64,000 bases of DNA from Plasmodium brasilianum (Eukaryota > Apicomplexa > Aconoidasida > Haemosporida > Plasmodiidae). The position numbers and the translations under genes were made by a program. The stretch is taken from contig NC_090115.1 of assembly GCF_023973825.1 (NCBI RefSeq), positions 930,001 to 994,000 of the forward strand, read 5' to 3'. Of this stretch, positions 11,797 to 23,930 are shown one piece after another; the stretch's first letter is position 1, and the number at the start of each line of letters is the position of its first letter. The notes under the pieces were generated by a model. That model ran no database searches, was not told where the DNA came from, and saw nothing but the letters and a program-made list of their open reading frames with translations.

Positions 11797-14700
11797 TTTT
11801 TGGTATGAAGAGCTTTTAGTGTGAAAAAAGAATATAAGAAGTATTATTAAAAATATCATATATAAAGATGATGTACACGCAATTACTAAATTTTTAAAAT
11901 ACTACTTATATAGACATAACTTTACTGATGTGAAATATCAAAAAATTTATTCTTAATACTTTGTGATGTTGACTGTTTTTTTTTTTAAATTTGTATTTTA
12001 AGTAGTTCTTGAAATGCAATTTAATACTTTTCCATAAAACATGTATATATGTTAAGGTATATTTGTATGTAATATATATGTATTTTCCATGAAGTTCATA
12101 TGAAAAAAGTTAAGTGAGTATTATTTCATTAGATTAGTAGGAAACTTCATGTCGTTGACTTAAAAGTGCATTTTATTTGTTTTCATTCCTTTTATGATAT
12201 TTTATTCCAAAATAATAATTTAGTAACTCAATTAAGAAAAATATATATGTTTTAATTTAATTGTCAATACCCTTTTTTTTTTTTGGTATATAATATAATG
12301 AAAAAATCTTTTTTTTTTGTTATTTCTGTAAAAAGAAATTCATTTAATATTTACTATATATGGTAAAATAAAAAATATTTCATAGTATTTAATTATTACA
12401 AATGCGCTTTTAATGTATATTTATACTTTGAAAGATGCAACTATAAAAATATAAATATATAATGTAAAATAATATTTTTAAGAATAATTATTTAAAGCTG
12501 ATTACTAATTTTGAGGATTATAAAAGCTTATATCTAAATTAGGGATAAGGACAATTAATATTTTGCTTATTAAAAATGTGCCTTTAATACAATTACATAA
12601 GAATTAGCTAAATAAGTATAACTAGGATAAGATATAAATGTATATTATAATTCAACTTTTACTGTTTCTTTTGTTACAAAATAGTGTGCTAATTAGCTAA
12701 GGTCAATAGGTTATCTCCTCACACTCAATAAACATCTTTATTTTTGTTCTATCATAATAATTATTTCCTAAATATGATATTTCCATATTTACCGGTTCAA
12801 TTTCAAATAACCGTAACAGAAATAAATAAATTCATTCGGAATAATGGAATAAGTACGAATGAATTATTATTTTTATGTTTATACCATTATCTATATTTGT
12901 TTATATACGTGCTTAAAATCATATGAAGTAGTTTTAAGGATATTAAAAAATATGCTTAGTTTTAAGTCAAGTTCTACGAATGTTTTGATACGCTTTATGC
13001 CCCTTTTTTAATATAATAAAATGTAATATATATAAATTAATGTTATGTTTAATTAAAAAACATGCCTTTTAATTTTTATTAATTTGATACGCTATAATAG
13101 GGTCGAACACATGTATAAGAGTATATTTATAAAATATGTAATTAAAAAAGAGATAAATATTAAATTTTGCTTGCAGTATATGTAAAAGTACTTTATGATA
13201 TTATATTTAATATAACAAATTTGATTCTCTGTAAATTTAAAGAGACGTGCAAGTTATTTTTAACATTTGTTTTAGATATCGTAGATATTTACAAAGAATA
13301 TATAATTTATTTATAATTAAGTTTATGTATGTTTCGTAGTCTTTTACATATAGGTTTATGCATTACAAAAAGTAAAACTAAGAAATGGAAACTTGCTCAT
13401 TGGAAAATTTATAATCGTGCAAATTAAAATTTAAATAACAAAAAAGCAATTATTTTTTTATAATTTTTCATTATTATAAAATATTACATTATGCTTTTGA
13501 AATAATTAATTTTGTGTGTATATAATATAAATATATTATATTGAAGAATATTATAAATAAAATTTGCTGTTTGTAACAGAACCAATTTAACTTATGTATC
13601 AGATTTTTAACAAGAGATAAGATCAATATTTAAGGTTTCTGTATATATTCATTTTTAATGGGATACCTTATATGCTTTGTAGTAGATAAAATACACATAT
13701 GGAAAGAAATATATATTTTTTAATGTCTTTTAAATGTTTATTTTTATAAAAGGTCTTTATGCACGTTTATAACAAATTTAAAAATACAAACACGTAATAT
13801 ATTTATGGTTGATAACATGGTAGTTACAAATATTCAATTTAATATTAGATATTTTAGTATCAAATAAATAAATGATAAGTTTTAAAAGGAGAATTTAGAG
13901 AACATTTTATATTATTTTTTTGGAATTATTAACTAATAATATTCAATATATATAGGATGAAAACTGTGTAACTGAAAGATCTTATGCAAAATCTTTTTTT
14001 TTTTTTTAATCCATTTTGGGCATCCGAGATGGAATGAATGAACTCGTATGAAATTCATTAATATATATTTATGTATCCTAATATTAATTTAAGTTTCGTA
14101 TAATTATTTATCATTATAATTATTAAGCAGTCATTAGAATGTAGTCTTATCCGATTAAAAATGCTTTATATATTATTTAGAAATTAATGAGCATAATTTA
14201 TATTATGCACTTATATTTTATATACTATAATGTTTTAAAATAATACATAGAAAATATATATTCATTAAAAACGTTTTTAAATTTAAGATAATTTTATATT
14301 TTGTTTTTTTAATGGATCGTAGTATATGACAAATGAAAAAAAAAATAAAAATATATATATTATGAAATACCCTCCAAATATAGTAAATAAATATGAAAAC
14401 CAAATAAATAAATTGATTTTCTTCTCCAAATGGAAATTAAATATTTTACAAAAAAAGAAAAACAAATTATAATAATAAAACAATTATATAATGTTAAAAT
14501 TATTAAAAAAGTATTACGTGTATAATTTGTATTTAGTAAATTTTGTAATGTGAAGGTATTATCCTATTTTATTTTATATTTTAACGAATATATATATGTT
14601 TATATATGTAGAGAGGATAGTAATTACTTCTTTAAAACAATGTATAATAAATCAATAGAATGTTGTACTTTTATTTATCATATAAATTATATAACATATA

Positions 14701-14989
14701 TTATAGCAATATAAGTATTTCTTTGATAAGAACCTTTTAATGTTATAATTATTGTTTAGTTTCATTGTATTACATACATTATATTTTTAAAATTAACCTT
14801 TGAAAATTAAAAAAATTCTGTAATAAATATATTTCTTTAAATATCAAACTTTGTTACATTATGTGGTGAGAAAATGTTTTAAAGAATAAATGTTATATAT
14901 TATTATAATTTCGTACATTCATAATATACTAGGTTGTATATTCTACCTGATTGTAAGGAATATGTATTTTTTTTTTTTTACTTTTAAAA
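11797..14989. repeat. duplicated downstream block of type B copy 1
   Basis: Non-coding, but shared in order with the DNA after type B copies 2, 3 and 4. Landmarks are TGATGTGAAATATCAAAAA near 11,925; a GATACG...AATATAATAAAATG stretch near 12,985-13,023; TTTCTGTATATATTC...AATGGGATA near 13,635-13,665; a block at 13,933-13,979; and 14,630-14,860, which closely matches 40,985-41,205. It leads directly into PIR sequence. Small open stretches at 12,744-12,926 and 14,218-14,483 look like chance. Confidence 0.6.
13933..13979. repeat. conserved four-copy non-coding block, copy 1
   Basis: CTAATAATATTCAATATATA followed by a GATGAAAACTGTGTAACTGAAAG-like stretch; homologous to 29,261-29,310, 40,417-40,462 and 56,356-56,402. 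Each lies about 2.1-2.3 kb after a type B stop codon. Function unknown. Confidence 0.65.
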
Positions 14990-15290
14990 TTAACTTCTGA
15001 AGCGTTCATCTTTGTATAATTTTTATGTAAAATTTAAAGATGGTAATGGCATGGATGATGAAATATATCTTTGCTGTGGAATATTTATTCACGTACAAGT
15101 AGTAGTTGTGTTAATATATATACTCTTTGAGGACATATTGAGAGTAATTTTTATATGTTATTTAAACATGAACATAATTATTTACGTAATGAAGACTGTT
15201 GCAGATATATCACATGTTGGTTAAATGATCATATAACTAATAACTCAATTATATTAATGCCTTATCAAAGGAAAAAAAGTTATTATTGAT
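14990..15290 (+). pseudogene. PIR (vir-like) gene fragment
   Basis: Starts after a possible acceptor at about 14,994-14,996 with RSSLYNFYVKFKDGNGMDDE and IYLCCGIF, matching the N-terminal region of PIR proteins (LPSxxFYxxF..., then a cysteine cluster). That frame stays open to 15,224. A frame change around 15,100-15,120 is needed to continue with NEDCCRYITCWLNDHITN (about 15,188-15,241), which matches the PIR motif CxYINYWLYDKI. After about 15,290 similarity fades; no transmembrane/TPxGS exon was found. PIR proteins are variant surface or exported antigens of the infected red cell. The fragment sits 3.19 kb after the type B stop, like the PIR sequences at 30.2 and 41.4 kb. Confidence 0.6.
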
Positions 15291-16294
15291 AAGAATAAAA
15301 AGATATATATGATACTTAAAATATATACATGTCATCCGATTAATTTTATTCTACATTAATATTATATATTATGTGGAACACAAACAAATGAAGGATATTG
15401 GACATTAAGATTTAACAAAGTAAGTACAATAAAAAGTTGTTACTTTAATAGAATAATACAATAAATATAAAAGGAAAAAGAAAAAAAAATTAGTTCAATT
15501 AACAATGGATAATAAATAAACGTGAAATAATGTATTTGTTTATAATATAATTTATGTAATTCCTTGCTATATCATTTGTTCCTTTAGCAATATACGTCAT
15601 ATGAAAACATTAAAATGTTCACACAACGTATATTTCTGTTGAGTTATATGGTGTATGAATTTAATATTTATATTTAATTAAAATACTCTATTGTCGGATG
15701 TACTGGTTTTCTCAATAAAATTATTCTAATTTATATTTAACATACATTTAAACATGTTCACAAAATACAATCATGTAAAGAGTTCAATTATAGGACACAA
15801 TAGTTTTATATATTTAAAAATTTACATAAAATACTGAAATAAAAAGGAATTTTTGAGAATCAATCAAATAAACTACGAACTCAATAAAATAAATAATAAA
15901 AAAGTAACTTTCGGGAAATAATAAATACAAAGATTATTAGTGCTTCTTCTAAATAAATACACATATATCTATATATTAAAAAAATAAAAAATTTTAAAAT
16001 GTATAATTTTTTATATTAGATTTACAAAATTAAATATATAAATAAGAAATAAAAACATAAAATTGCTCTTTAGATTATGGAAAATATGCATATTAATATA
16101 CGAACATTTTATAAAAAAGTTAAAACGAATATAATTTATATATCACATACAAAATACGGGTTTCTATATATATTTAAGAATATATATAGAATTTCATATA
16201 TACAATAATAACATCATTCAATTTAAAATTTTATAAGAATAATTCCTTAATATTATCATAATCGGTGTTCAGAAAAAAATTTGTAATTATTTTA
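15291..16294. other. intergenic, no gene seen
   Basis: AT-rich. It may hold further unreadable PIR sequence on the left and the 3' flank of the minus-strand exported-protein gene on the right. Confidence 0.4.
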
Positions 16295-17210
16295 TTAGTT
16301 AGGATTAAATATCTTTACTTTTTTTAATATTTTATAGGAAACATAAATTACTGTTGAAAAAAATACAAGATATAATACTATATTCGTATGTGCTCCAAAA
16401 GGATTAACCAAAATCTTAGTCATTGTAATACTAGCTATTATAAGTGGGGCACATACATTAAGGACATTTTTATAACTTATCTTTCTTGTATAACCATACT
16501 TGTTTGGCTTTTTAAGTATAGAATCTGCTAACTTTTCTATTTCTTTTTCGTATTTTTTATCTAACTTCTTTAAAAAATTACTTATCTTTGGTAATGTATA
16601 TGTATTTTCTAATTTATATTTTTTCATTCGTCGAGGTTCTTCTTTTACTTCTTTATGATATATTTTATGATAATCATCAGATATTAATGAATTATAAGAA
16701 TCTTCAAAATTATCCTTAAATTTTAATGAATTAGATGGCTTTTTAACTTTTTTATCATACTTTCTATTTTTAAACTGTTCTTTTTTTTAATTATTTTGTA
16801 ATAAGGTATTTAATCTATTTCCAAAATGATATTCATCTTCATCTACAATTTTCATTGCCTTTTCTTTTAAGGTATCGTATCTTTTTTGCCATTGTACATC
16901 TGCTTCTCCATATAATAACCTTTTTACCTTTACATTTGATGTTTTATTTAAGATGATTTGCATATTCCATGATTTTACTGATGTACATAACTACAAATTC
17001 GGAGAAAATTTTATTATTTAAAAAAAAATAAGTATTTCAATAAAAATACAATATTAATTTTAACATGAAAATTTAATATTACGAAAGGTGTATAAAAATT
17101 ATTGAATATAATAATTATGGTACCTCATAGGAATTCTGGAAAATCCATATTAAAATGGTGAATGAGAAAATTTTAATGAAATAGAAGAATTTATTTGGGT
17201 ATACCATCAT
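16295..17210 (-). pseudogene. Plasmodium exported protein, two exons, one internal stop
   Basis: Exon 1 is 17,210-17,124 on the minus strand: MMVYPNKFFYFIKIFSFTIL then IWIFQNSYE, a typical hydrophobic export signal. Donor GT at 17,123-17,122 and acceptor AG at 16,992-16,991 give a 133 bp phase-0 intron. Exon 2 (16,990-16,295) starts LCTSVKSWNMQ, has KVKRLLYGEADVQW (PEXEL-like RLL at codons 24-26 but lacking the acidic fifth residue), a K/E/D-rich middle, then a predicted helical region, two membrane segments (about VCAPLIIASITMTKI and IVLYLVFFSTVIYVSY) and tail KILKKVKIFNPN. The frame is continuous except for one TAA (16,789-16,787, codon 68 of exon 2). It resembles exported proteins of unknown function in P. 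vivax and relatives with an SWN...RLL start. It could be a true pseudogene, a segregating nonsense allele, or an assembly error. Confidence 0.7.
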
Positions 17211-20053
17211 GTCGAATTTAATTATTGGTTCTAAAATTTTCGTTTTAATAGAATATTAAAAAAATATTTTTTTCAATAATATAAAATAGAAAAAAGTATA
17301 TTATAAAATTTCTTAAATTCGTACTTGTTTAAATATATTTTTAACATATATTCAAGTGTAAAATGGGAAAAAATGGATTAAATAAAAATCTTATAATAGT
17401 TATCGTGTAAAAAATATTAACAATTTAAATTATTATAAAGAATAGGTTTTAAAAAAACGTTAAAATACATATAAATATTTTATTGTAACAATTATAACTA
17501 TTTAATCTGTAAAAAATTGATTTAAAGAAATTCATATTTTTTATGTATATTATATATCCATAATAATTAAATTATTTTGTTCATTTCGATAAGGAATGGA
17601 ATAAAAAGCTATAAATCTACACTATATAGAATTTATGAAACTTGGATTTTGAGAAAAAATATTTCATAATTTTTTGTACTTTTAAAATAGTTAATCCTTT
17701 TAAGTTACCTAAGGTTTTTTAACGTACCAAATTTAAAAAAAAAACATAAGTAAAATAATTAGAAGTGCAACATTTTTCTATAAAATAATATGATGATAAA
17801 ATATTATATAATTAAATCTTCATTAAACGTACATACATCTATATATATATATAACATATATTTAAATCCAATATGTGCTTAAAAGCCTATGAACAAGATA
17901 TAGTATGTGGTATTTTTAATTGAGGGTTCCTACTACTATATTATGCTAAAATAAAATGTTACATTTTTTTTGAACTTCAAAATGATATTTTTTTTATGTG
18001 ACTGTGGTATTATGCGAACTTACTACTAATACAAAAATTAAAATTTTGAAGTGCAAATTTAAAAAAAAATTTTTTTTTTTTAATTTAAATTAGAATATAT
18101 AATTTAAAAAAATATATATTAATAATAAATAATAAATTTATTTTAAAAATATTATAAGGAATTATTATGCATTCATAATTGACAGATTTATGATATTTTA
18201 ACATTTGATCCTTATCTATTTTACACATGTAATAATTAAAAAAAATAATTATAACAATGTACTACAATGGATTCTCTAAAATATATTTAAAATATATTTT
18301 AATAATCCTATCAACATTAAGAACTAAAAGGATGAAGCAGCATTAAATGCATGAAAGAATATAAATGTTAAAATTATGAACTTTATTTTTACAAAAATAT
18401 TTTAAAACTAATATTTTTTTTGACAATTTTTCCTCGTACTATAATTTAACTATATTTTCTGAAATAATATTTTGAATATTATTCTTATTTATAATATTTT
18501 TTTGTCATAAAAAGGAATTAATAATGAATATGTTAAATTAAATTATACTAATCCATTGAGATTATAATAATAATACATGACTATATTTATGTTGTTAATT
18601 TTTATATATATATAAAAGTACACTGTAAAAAAATTTTTTCTTTTTATTTAGATGATTAATCATGTTTAATTTGATATTTATAAAGTACTTTCCCAATTTC
18701 ATTATTTATATTTATCAAATATATAAATACTGTTACGTTCATAATAATATATTTTTTTGTGTGTAAAAAATTAACGATGTGAATCTAAAATTTTAGTGGA
18801 AATATTATTCATATGTAAATGTCAATAATAAAGCCTTCATAATATTTTTATTTACAAATGTATGAATATTTGAGACCATCCTTAAAAAGTGCTAGTTTGT
18901 TTTTTTTATGAATAAAGATTTTCTATTTTTTAAAAACAACATAATTGATTGGTATGAAAAAAAATTTTCAGTGAAGTTTTCGCACGACAAGGTTGTTGAT
19001 TTTTTAAAACACATTTATATATTTTAATTTGTGTAATATTTATTGGCAATTTATTGTACACTTTTCTAATGCTAAATAATGAGTCTTAAAGTATGTTGTA
19101 ATTCAGTGGTTCTAAACTTAAGTCTATTATAATTAGTCGACGTTAACGAAACAAGGCATAAGAAAGTTATCTTATTCATAAATTTTATAAATAAAATATG
19201 AATTACTACATTGAATTAAATTCTGAAAAATTTTTTAAATTAATGCTAATTTTTATTCGTTATAAATTTTTAATATAAAATTTAGTAATAATTTAGTTAA
19301 TATTCAAAAGACACCGTTTGTGATTAATATTTATATGGAATCATCTTAAAAAAGATAAAATAGAAAAAAAATATACAACGGTAATATGAAAACTTTGTAT
19401 TTATATATTATTACTTATGAAGTGTTGAAATGAATGTATGGAGAAACTTTATTTTCATAAATGTTTAAACGTTCTTATAAGACATTTTATAATTACTATA
19501 TAAATGAATAAATAATACAAATAGTTACATCTTGTCTATTGTTTGTTCATTTATAATTACATATATTAATTATAACATACTGTTAATATAAATAACCTTT
19601 ATATATGAACAATTTACATTTATTATAAATATATTACACATAAAATGAAATTACGGGGCATTCTGAATTCAAGTTATTTATATAATATATATCTAAAAAA
19701 AAAAAAAGATGCAATTGATTATATAAATAAAACAAATGTAAGAGACAAGGCGAAGGACTCCTAAAATTTTGCTTTATTTTTTTATCGTTAAGTTGATGTA
19801 ATATTTTGGTCTAAATTCATTTAATAAAATATTTGATAGACATTACATTTATGTTTTATCAAATCTTCTGCTTAATGAAAATGATCATTTATAAAAGGTA
19901 ATTTCCGAATATTTTTTCTTTTTCTCCATTCTATTATATTATATTACGGAAATATATAAAATTAAATAAAACTAGAGAAAAGGAAAAGGAAAAAAGTTAA
20001 TTGTACGTTTTGTAGCTTTAATAATAATTTATAAGAAAAATAAATAATAAAAT
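17211..20053. other. intergenic, no gene seen
   Basis: AT-rich with long homopolymers. The right-hand side of 17,210 should contain the minus-strand promoter of the exported-protein gene. I found no exon-1 signature or PEXEL-like exon on either strand. Confidence 0.4.
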
Positions 20054-20404
20054 ATGAAGTTTCAATATACCTCTGTTTTAATTCTTTTCTTGAATGTTTT
20101 AACACTTCATATTTTATTACAGAAAGGTAGTAACATATATGAATAAATATTCTATTTTTCTCTTATAGACTTTACGATTAATGAAAGCATTATATTTATA
20201 CACATACATTTATACTTACATTTATAAATATTTAGTTATACACATTAAATCTATATCATTTTGTATAATTCTATTTTAGAATTAATTTAGGAGTCATAAT
20301 CATTTTTACTAAATACGGTAAAATATTTTAATCTGTCATTTTAGGTAACAGCTTATCTTAGATTCGTAACAAAGTGAAAAAACGCAATGATGACATATCT
20401 ATGT
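20054..20404 (+). pseudogene. orphan signal-peptide exon with a short second exon
   Basis: ATG at 20,054 opens a hydrophobic peptide (MKFQYTSVLILFLNVLTLHI, then LLQK) ending at 20,126 with AAG/GTAGTA, a good donor. An acceptor TTTTAG ends at 20,344 (218 bp intron) and restores phase to give GNSLS, a TAG, then IRNKVKKRNDDISM to about 20,404, where coding character stops. The matching phases argue for a real gene start, but I do not recognise the family; a secreted or membrane protein truncated after its N-terminus is the most I can say. Confidence 0.35.
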
Positions 20405-21420
20405 TTTTTTCTTTTTTTTTTCTATGAATATAAAGTTCCTAAATTAAGGATTATACCACTCTGATATTAATTATGTGTGTAATAATTTTGCATTATAAAT
20501 TTATTTATTATTTGTATATTTTACATTATAACTTAATAATCGAAGAATAATTTATATCATATGTGTTAAATTATATTTTAAGTTTATATCAACTTCTTTA
20601 ATATTTGTATTATATTAAACCTACAAGTAATTGTTATTCAACTTTAAATTCAACTTAATACCTCAATGTCAAAGCAAAATAAATTATGAAAAAGCGTAAA
20701 GTTTTTTTTTTTTTGCCTGTGTTGGATTAAAGTTGTTATTGCTAAATATAAAAAATAAACTTCAACACAATATTATATTCTTATAAATTAGTAATATTTC
20801 AATTTTTAATTAAATAAAAAATGTTTAAACAAAATATTTATTTAAATACGTTAAAATATTATTAATAAATAATATATATATATATATATATTATATATAT
20901 AAATAAATTAAAAGCAATTTTATGATGGGTACTAATCCACGATATTGGAATAACTATTGTGGAAATATAGTACTTAATACCATATTATGGAATAATTTAA
21001 CATGCATTATATACAAATATAATATATATTTTAAAAATTTAAGTTATAAATTCATCATTTTTTATAATTTCAAAAAAAAAAGAAAATTAATTATTAAGGA
21101 GTAAAAGAAATAATCCTTAAATTTTCCACGAATATATTAATGTATAATATATAAAAAATAATTTTTTTTTATACTTATACCTTATCTTCTGACTATTTTT
21201 ATTGAATGTAGTATTAATATAAGTCTCTTGTGGGTTTTTTAACAGAAAAACGGTAAAATAATCATATATAAATGGAATATTTTTTAAATAAATTTATTTT
21301 ATTCATAACACACTCATTTTCTTATTTATGTTACTAATTACTGCACATTTTTGTTTTTCTTTGTTCTATTCCGGGCTTAAAATTTAAAAAATATATTTCA
21401 TAGGTATCACCTGATTTCAA
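20405..21420. other. intergenic with AT microsatellite
   Basis: No gene seen. An alternating TA tract lies at 20,872-20,901. The open stretch at 20,922-21,104 looks like chance. The segment just left of 21,421 is the 3' flank of the STP1 pseudogene. Confidence 0.4.
20872..20901. repeat. TA dinucleotide microsatellite
   Basis: Near-perfect alternating TA tract with one TT interruption. Confidence 0.9.
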
Positions 21421-23930
21421 CTAAATATGATCAGAATATATTTTTTTGAATGTGTGCTTATGAATTTCTAGGAAATATGTTTCTACTATTTCAATGGATT
21501 TGTCTATTATTCCATTATTATGTATATATTTTACATACGCATAATCTTCTCTTATCCATTCATCTATCTTTTTTTTAAAATTGTCTTCCCCAGTATAATG
21601 ATAAATTTCCCTATTTATTATATTTTTTAAATTGCCGTTAATTTCACTTATATTTTCTGCAATTTTTGGTTTGTTATCTACATATTCTTCTGTCTTGCAT
21701 TCATTCATGGAACTATCCAAATATGCTTCACTATATTCTATGCACTCCTTTGTTTTGCATTCTTCTATTAGAATCATAATATGTATACACAGTTTTTCTA
21801 GTAACTTTTTCTTCCGACGTTTATATAATTCTTCATAAGTCACCTTATGCCCCAGTTCTTCCGTATTTATGAGTGATGCTTCATTTGTAGTTTCTTAATT
21901 TCTAAATATATCTGATACATTATGGAGTTCATTGGTCAGTGCCTGAAACTAATTCTGTTCAATATATTCTTTCAAAATCATGCCCTTTTTTGATGTTCAC
22001 TGTTATCATACATCTTTTTCTCTTTCTAAGAATGGAACGTATTTATTTTCATTTGAATGTTTTATTTTTAATTCTTTAGTTTTTATTAAGTAATCATGCT
22101 CTTTTTTCCATTCATTTTCAAATTATTAAATCAATTTAATTTTTTGAATTTTTCAGGATTTCTATATTTTTCTGTTCATTTATTCCATAAAATTTTTTAT
22201 TTATCGTTATTATTACAACTCACAATATTTTGTATAATATCATCATTTGTCACATTAGGATAGTTTCTATATTCTTTTTCTATGAAAATCTCTAAGAATA
22301 TTGCTAAAAATTCTCCATTGTTGAATGTGTATTCTTTATTTCTATATTTTTCGTGTACTTCCATATATACTTCTTTAATAGATTGTATGTCCTTTTATTT
22401 ATTTGTGGAATTTATATTTTAGTTCATGTTATGTTCATGTATTTATATATTTTTTATAATTTCTTCGTCATCATATATTGGATGTTCCAATTTAACTTGT
22501 GTTAAAGATTTACCTCTACTGGCAGAAAGGGAAGGTACTAGTATTCTCAGTAATTTCACTTTACTTTTTTTCATCTTTTTTTTTTCTTTAACATTCCTAC
22601 AAATGCGTACTACAACATAAAAAAGGGAGATTTATAAAATAAATTTTTACAGTAAGCAAATGTTTATTACATTTTTAATATATAAGTTTTTTTTTACTTT
22701 AATAAAAATGGAAAATACTATTATAACTAGAAAGCTTATTAAAAAAGATGACGAGTATTTAACACATGGTTTTCCTTCTGGATATTGAACTGCATTTTGA
22801 ATATATATATTATTTAGGATAATTATTTAAAATATAAAAATATAAGTAGAATTAAGGGTACCTGCATATTTAGAGGGTAAAAGCGAAACAGTTTAATGTA
22901 TAGTAGGAGATGGTCCCTAAGGAGTTGATAATATAATTTCAGAAACCATGGATACTACTACGTATTGATTAATATTAGTAACTAGCGAAGTATCACGGGG
23001 AATTATTGTACCTTGAGAGTTAATACCCTGAGAAATTTGTGAATTTGAATCTTCTTTAGCTTCGGTAACATCGGTTGAACTAGCTACAGATGGCGGTGTT
23101 AAAGCTTCAGGTAACGATGTAATTTGGAGTTGAGTTTGAAGTTTGTTTTCAATTTTCGTTTTACGTTCATTTTACTGCTTTGTTTGAATTTGCTCTTTGA
23201 GTCTAATTTGGATGTCTTTGTTTTCATAATCTTGAGATTTGGATGAACCTCTAAATGTATTTTAACCTTCTTACTGTGATCTTATATATGTTCCTTGACG
23301 TACAGGTTGGATAGATGTAAATGTATGCGATGATAAGCTTGAGGAAGTTTTTTAGATGTTTTAGGATCCAGTAGATTGAACATTGATACTAGTATGTTTT
23401 TTTTTTGGTGATAATTTTCTAAGATGTTTTTCTTTTTCTCAAAATATTTCTTTCTATCCATAGTCCAAGCATTATATTTGTTACATTTAGTTAAACGTAT
23501 GTGATCACACATATCTGTATTTCTCTTTGTTAACTTATTTATATGACATATATGTCTTTTTTTTATATCGCAGAAATCTTTTTCCTCATATTTTAATTTC
23601 TAAATATCTATATTTTTTTATTCTGTAATTATAGAACATTTTCCATAATTATTGAGACTTTTATAATAAGATTCTATCCATGCCTCTATTGTTCTTTCCT
23701 AGGTTTTGTTATCGTAATATGATAATGAAGTTTTATACTTTATTAAATAATTAGCTACATTTAGTCTTTTTTAAATTTTTCTTTATCATCCTCAATAATT
23801 AAGGAACTATTTTTCTTTATTATGTGCTATGTTATCCTTATAAAATGTTGGTCATTAGAATTACTGAAATAGTTGAAATCTCGAACAGTGGAATGATTGA
23901 TTCACGAGAATTATTTAGAAGTATTTAATC
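21421..23930 (-). pseudogene. STP1: STP1 (subtelomeric transmembrane protein 1) pseudogene
   Basis: Read on the minus strand the whole STP1 plan is visible. The N-terminal domain (about 23,930-23,280) includes NVANYLIKYKTSLSYYDNK, WIESYYKSLNNYGKC, KLKYEEKDFCDIKKRH, CNKYNAWTMDRKKYF and FNLLDPKTSKKLP. A Q/S/T/P-rich linker follows (about 23,280-22,860; LPEALTPPSVASS). A membrane helix SSFLISFLVIIVFSIFIK ends at a GTAAAA donor (22,697). The acceptor at 22,611-22,610 leads to YAFVGMLKKKKR, the counterpart of the family's YTPLG basic start. Then come KVKLLRILVPSLSAS and LEHPIYDDEEIIKNI, and a C-terminal segment with an open frame 21,843-21,421 (TYEELYKRRKKKLLEKLCIH ... IDEWIREDYAYVK). Many stops and several frameshifts disrupt it. 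STP1 proteins are SURFIN-related variant membrane proteins of P. vivax, P. malariae and P. ovale. Confidence 0.75.

Noticed and set aside
21632..21838. Plus-strand open frame across the STP1 C-terminal segment
   Set aside because: Shadow of the minus-strand STP1 reading frame, which has clear family motifs.
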